Below are positions 60,603 through 64,000 of a stretch of 64,000 nucleotides of DNA, piece by piece (the stretch's first letter is position 1; each line of letters opens with the position of its first letter). This stretch comes from Clostridium aciditolerans. Its GTDB lineage: Bacteria; Bacillota; Clostridia; Clostridiales; Clostridiaceae. The stretch covers positions 62,001 through 126,000 of the forward strand of contig NZ_JAEEGB010000013.1 in NCBI RefSeq assembly GCF_016316925.1. The letters are read 5' to 3'. The translations under genes and the position numbers were made by a program. Under the pieces are notes generated by a model. That model did not search any database. It was given only the letters and a program-made list of their open reading frames with translations, and was not told where the DNA came from.

Positions 60603-60833
60603 TCAAGGAATATCGGGCATTATCTGTGCTAACATAGGTGAGAAAGTTTCACGGTTTAATAGCATAATTTTGTTGAACTCTTCCTTTGAAATAAAACCCT
60701 TATCAAGCATTTGATGTAGCAACTTTTCTGCCCTATAATAATCAAATTCTCTTTGAAGAGCCTCAGCACTTAGATATTTCCTTTTTGGATTTAATAGTAG
60801 ATCTTGTTTATCTGTAATTTTAGTAATCTGCAT
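60603..60833 (-). CDS. Small SHOCT-like protein (copy 2)
   Basis: 76 residues from ATG 60833 (GGAGG 6 bp before). LLHQMLDKGFISKEEFNKIMLLNRETFSPMLAQIMPDI is homologous to the C-terminal part of 4779-5015; the N-terminus differs. Unlike copy 1, no 39-bp element precedes it. Confidence 0.7.
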   Translation of the reverse strand: MQITKITDKQDLLLNPKRKYLSAEALQREFDYYRAEKLLHQMLDKGFISKEEFNKIMLLNRETFSPMLAQIMPDIP

Positions 60834-60910
60834 ATAGGTAACCTCCATTTCTACAGGGAGACCCCTGCACCTATATGCAAAAATCCCTAATGATTCGAAC
60901 CCCTAAAGAG

Positions 60911-60952
60911 CAAAAAAAATGACCCGAAGAGCTATTACACTCCTCAGGTCAT
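60911..60952 (-). terminator. Terminator after amidase of prophage 2
   Basis: ATGACC (from 60919) pairs with GGTCAT (to 60952) with GAG/CTC inside. On the minus strand a run of eight T follows. Confidence 0.85.
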
Positions 60953-60963
60953 AGGTAAAAGTG

Positions 60964-61665
60964 TTAATCATACTTTATAAACGCATCCGTAAAGCCAGCC
61001 TTTTTCGCTTTGGCAAGCTGGGCCTCTGCATTGGCTTTTACGGAATAAGCACCGATTTGAACGCGGTAGTATTTCTTTTTCTCTGTTTCTCCAGATTTAG
61101 CTCCTTCACTTAAGAGGCTTTTTACATCTGCACGAAATGTATCCATGCTCTTTCCATGCTTAGGAAACCAGTTTTTCGGATCACCATGATTACTTGCGAT
61201 TCCTCTTTGATAGCCTTCATAATGGCCAATAATATCTTTTTCAGTTAGATTGTATAAATTGCAAAGATAAACACAAAGCTCTACCGCTTCTTTATAAACC
61301 GCATTAAAATACGAGGCATCGGTCAATCCATCCTCGCATATTTCAAAACCAATATGTGTATCATTTGCACTTCCTCCAGCATGCCAACCTCGATGGTCCC
61401 ATGGTAGAGTTTGATAAGTAGCAATTGAACCATCCATAAGCTTTCCAATGAAAGCATGGACACAAACCTGTTTTCCATCGGGCCTATCCTGATTCCAGTG
61501 ATTATTGTACTGATTTACACCTAATAAGCCATCATCCGGCCCAACATATCTACGAAGATAAGGATTGTTGGCACCGGTGCTATGAACCATGATACCTTTC
61601 GGTGTAATCTTTTTACCTGCCTTATAACAAGCATTTTCAGTCAGAATAAGTTTTCTTAGATTCAT
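60964..61665 (-). CDS. N-acetylmuramoyl-L-alanine amidase endolysin (prophage 2)
   Basis: 233 residues. Amidase_2 domain (VHSTG, RGWHAGG, FEICED, GHYEG) and a C-terminal SPOR-like repeat, closely similar to 5196-5897. The linker between domains differs most. Its ATG overlaps the stop of the holin gene (61665), giving translational coupling. Confidence 0.92.
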   Translation of the reverse strand: MNLRKLILTENACYKAGKKITPKGIMVHSTGANNPYLRRYVGPDDGLLGVNQYNNHWNQDRPDGKQVCVHAFIGKLMDGSIATYQTLPWDHRGWHAGGSANDTHIGFEICEDGLTDASYFNAVYKEAVELCVYLCNLYNLTEKDIIGHYEGYQRGIASNHGDPKNWFPKHGKSMDTFRADVKSLLSEGAKSGETEKKKYYRVQIGAYSVKANAEAQLAKAKKAGFTDAFIKYD

Positions 61666-62072
61666 TATTCCTTACCTCCTTTATTATGCAACTGAACAAG
61701 GATATCTTTTAATTTTTCTGGTATTGGTAGTCCTAATCGACCAGCATTTTCTAGCATAGATACACCTTCATTGGAGCAATAGAAAAAGATGATAGCAGTC
61801 CGAAGCACGCTCCCATCTCCGATCAGATTTGTATCAATCAAATGTCCAACTCCAACTAGAATAAAAATAAGTACTTTTTTGAATATGCCTTTAAACCCTA
61901 TTTCACTTGATAGTTTCTTTTCAACAATGGCACACATGACACCGGTGATATAATCAGCCACCATTAAAGCTACTAATGCATATAAAAATCCATCAAAACC
62001 TCCTAAAAACCATCCTAAGAGTCCACCAAGTACAGTAAATGCAGTTTGAATCCAACTCCAAATTTCCTTCAT
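61665..62072 (-). CDS. Phage holin (prophage 2)
   Basis: 135 residues from ATG 62072 (GGAGG 8 bp before; 62075 is the alternative). Hydrophobic helices and the order SEIGFKGIFKKVLIFILVGV...TAIIFFYCSNEGVSMLENAG follow the holin of prophage 1. It ends in a short charged tail (LHNKGGKE), without the Gly/Pro tail of copy 1. Confidence 0.9.
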   Translation of the reverse strand: MKEIWSWIQTAFTVLGGLLGWFLGGFDGFLYALVALMVADYITGVMCAIVEKKLSSEIGFKGIFKKVLIFILVGVGHLIDTNLIGDGSVLRTAIIFFYCSNEGVSMLENAGRLGLPIPEKLKDILVQLHNKGGKE

Positions 62073-62104
62073 CATTTTTACCTCCTTCATGATTGGTGCA
62101 TATA

Positions 62105-62138
62105 TAAAAAGAGTGCCTGCATTAACGCAAACACTCTT
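62105..62138 (-). terminator. Terminator between GH18 and holin genes
   Basis: AAGAGTG (62109-62115) pairs with CACTCTT (62132-62138). On the minus strand TTTTTATAT follows. Same relative position as the terminator at 6404-6433. Confidence 0.75.
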
Positions 62139-62154
62139 GGTTCAGTGTATTAAT

Positions 62155-64000
62155 TTATATTTGTTTAGGTAAGGCTTCCCATAACCTCATATCCTCCTGT
62201 CCTAGAGACCATATTGCAATCCCCCTAAGCTTCCATCGATACGCTGCCTCATTTGCCCAATAGACTAGGCTATCTACGTCTTGGTAGTAAAGAATTGAGA
62301 ATCCATCTGCATCCCCGAGAAATAATCGTGAAATCCATACATTAATGTCCTTCGGCACAATCTTTACTGAATAGTCATTTCCACAAATCAATGATAAAAG
62401 CCTAGAGTGAAAGAAATCATAGTCCATGGAAATATCCTGACTTCGTGTTGAAGCTTCCTCTACATCACTGTTGACTGTAAAAACCTGAAACTCACTATCC
62501 CATGTAACACCAGTTCTATCTAGTCTCCCATACTCCGTTCTACTCCCATCTGGGTAGATTACATCAAATCTTTCATAAGGTTCATAAGTCCAGGCATCTC
62601 CTAATCTTATTAACTCGCATAGAATACGTCCATCAGATTGAACTCCGGCATAACCACCTGAATAACCATCAAGAGACGCTGTGAATCGCAAAACACTACT
62701 TGCTCCAGAATAAACCCTTACAGAATTATTACGTATCCTCATTTCAATGGTGTACATTCTTGGATTTGAGCGAAGATCTGATGATGGAGTTTTAGAAATT
62801 TCGGTTGCATAGCTTCCGATTAGAGTAGAACCATTATATAGTTCAATACGCTGTGAATTAATATTTAAACAGCAAAAGATTTCTCCACAAAAAATGCCAG
62901 CTTGACCACTTCCATCTGAAGGAAAAGCTAATCTCGCTCTTAAATGAACATCTGAGAAACCATTATATTTCCACGCCAACCTCCCATGTCCATCAAGCTG
63001 TGAATAAGGGCGAGTAGCTGGATCATTCTTGTTCTGCCATACCTCCCACTCTCCGCTTAATGTTGTCCAATAGCTAGATGGTAGTGGATTTTCATCTCGA
63101 AAGTCCTCATACCAAATTAGTGCTGAATCAGGCTTTCTACGAAGTACTTCCGTTGTCAATTTAAATCCTCGATCGGGCTGAACCATTAAACCGTTCACAT
63201 CTTTAAACTGGCGAGGGGATAACATGAAGTCAGCATCTCCAGCAGAAGGTTCTTCACTAAAGCTTGAACATACCCGAAATCCATAGAACTGTACTCCTGT
63301 TACTGAGGAACTAACTGTGACAGTATGAGTTCCAGCTGAAAGATATACACTCGAAGCCAAAGAGCTCCAGCAAGTTGTTCTCCAGTATGGCCACCATAAC
63401 CTACTCTCACTAAATACCTTATTTATTCCGTCAAGCGAAACATGGATAGTATTCTTATCCCAAAAAGGAAAAGAAAAGCGAATAGCTACATCATAAAAAC
63501 CAGCAGATTCTATTTCAAATTCGTAGGTGGCTTCACCTTCATCTCCAAGTGTAATAAATTGAGATGAAACTGATACATTACCAAAATAATTATCAGGTGT
63601 TCCACCACTACGGTCTATAAAGATTGTGCCAAATTCAGTTTTTTGTTGCTTACTATAGGCGGTCAAATATCTGCGACGATTATAGGATTCCTCAAGTAAT
63701 GGGTATGTTCTTGAAACAGCATCCCAGCCTTCCATGTAGTCATACACATGGGGTAACGCCCAAGGAACCTTGTCATAATCATCCCAATACGCAATGATTG
63801 GAATCATTGGTTGAGGTGGCCCGTCATCAGTAAAGTTATATCCTCCAGTCATCCAAAGCTTTGCTGCATAATAAGTGTTTGAAATACCACGATATGTTAT
63901 TCCAAGGTTCTCTGGTGTATCATGTATCCTCCAGTTCCAACCATAGGCGGGCAATCCCAAAAATATTTTTTCAGGATTCATAACCCGAACAGCATAATCA
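62155..64000 (-). CDS. Partial GH18-type tail glycosidase with inserted binding domains
   Basis: At least 615 codons, open to the window edge; the N-terminus and the catalytic DxxDxDxE are outside. NPEKIFLGLPAYGWNW and the final YWANEAAYRWKLRGIAIWSLGQEDMRLWEAL belong to the second half of a GH18 TIM barrel. Between them about 380 residues form beta-rich parts: a jelly-roll-like unit (GTIFIDRSGG..., FYGFRVCSS) and a concanavalin-like unit (GRLAWKYNGFSDVHLRARLAF). It probably degrades host surface polysaccharide or peptidoglycan sugar chains from the virion tail. Confidence 0.8.
   Translation of the reverse strand, partial: DYAVRVMNPEKIFLGLPAYGWNWRIHDTPENLGITYRGISNTYYAAKLWMTGGYNFTDDGPPQPMIPIIAYWDDYDKVPWALPHVYDYMEGWDAVSRTYPLLEESYNRRRYLTAYSKQQKTEFGTIFIDRSGGTPDNYFGNVSVSSQFITLGDEGEATYEFEIESAGFYDVAIRFSFPFWDKNTIHVSLDGINKVFSESRLWWPYWRTTCWSSLASSVYLSAGTHTVTVSSSVTGVQFYGFRVCSSFSEEPSAGDADFMLSPRQFKDVNGLMVQPDRGFKLTTEVLRRKPDSALIWYEDFRDENPLPSSYWTTLSGEWEVWQNKNDPATRPYSQLDGHGRLAWKYNGFSDVHLRARLAFPSDGSGQAGIFCGEIFCCLNINSQRIELYNGSTLIGSYATEISKTPSSDLRSNPRMYTIEMRIRNNSVRVYSGASSVLRFTASLDGYSGGYAGVQSDGRILCELIRLGDAWTYEPYERFDVIYPDGSRTEYGRLDRTGVTWDSEFQVFTVNSDVEEASTRSQDISMDYDFFHSRLLSLICGNDYSVKIVPKDINVWISRLFLGDADGFSILYYQDVDSLVYWANEAAYRWKLRGIAIWSLGQEDMRLWEALPKQI

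Larger units (their letters stand above)
56924..64000. mobile_element. Prophage 2, partial
   Basis: The same module order as the left end of prophage 1 and on the same strand: recombinase, small recombinase-domain gene, recombinase, SHOCT-like gene, terminator, amidase, holin, terminator, tail gene. The rest lies past the window edge. The tail gene is unrelated to that of prophage 1, so these are different phages sharing an integration-lysis cassette. Confidence 0.82.

Noticed and set aside
60875-60905. GGGGTTCGAATC string resembling a tRNA T-arm
   Set aside because: Flanking bases cannot form the T stem or an acceptor stem and no other tRNA arms are present.

Overview
The window looks like the chromosome of a low-to-moderate G+C Bacillota, most likely a Bacillaceae-type organism. 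Ribosome-binding sites are strong GGAGG sites, several starts are GTG or TTG, promoters are sigma-A-like, and the phage, ArsR, PadR and IS256 families are those of Firmicutes. No rRNA or tRNA gene was found, so the genus is not assigned.

Three parts can be separated. (1) About 1.1-43.4 kb is a nearly complete siphovirus-type prophage read on the minus strand. From right to left it holds a metallopeptidase-HTH regulator, an early/replication block (sigma-like protein, DUF2800, DUF2815, DNA polymerase A, antirepressor, VapE-type primase-helicase, VRR-NUC nuclease, SNF2 helicase), a late switch (DUF1492-type regulator, HNH, small terminase), a methylation cassette (SAM synthetase plus two DNA methyltransferases) lying between the two terminase genes, an HK97-type head, connectors, a long tail with a -1 frameshifted chaperone, tail fibres, holin, amidase and three serine-recombinase genes. 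(2) About 43.6-49.3 kb is a restriction-modification island: XRE regulator, PLD nuclease, Z1-domain ATPase and a second PLD protein on the plus strand, convergent with a cytosine methyltransferase and its own XRE regulator. From 49.9 to 56.9 kb come chromosomal-looking genes: a MapB-like peptidase, a PadR-controlled esterase, ArsR plus an MFS exporter, a broken dehydrogenase and an intact IS256-family element with an 8-bp target duplication. (3) From about 57 kb to the window edge lies the lysis/integration end of a second, related prophage in the same orientation. Its recombinase-amidase-holin module closely resembles that of prophage 1, but its tail enzyme is different (GH18).

The best candidate for an under-described system is the restriction island. 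It resembles the NTP-dependent NgoAVII/CglI type (PLD-B3 nuclease plus Z1 helicase-like ATPase) but has two different nuclease-type subunits. The first has an intact active site (H105, K107, N126). In the second the catalytic Lys and Asn are replaced (H98-A-N100, GSAD), suggesting one cutting and one specificity-only subunit.

Several non-coding signals also stand out in prophage 1. The leader of the sigma-like early gene has nested inverted repeats, a terminator, a hairpin over the ribosome-binding site and a competing 13-nt long-range pairing. Six exact copies of GGAACAAG (either orientation) beside the replication gene look like an iteron origin. A 39-bp element occurs three times with exact spacing. 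A late promoter carries four 10-bp-phased repeats followed by a leader terminator. Attachment sites could not be resolved, so whether the restriction island belongs to prophage 1 is open.
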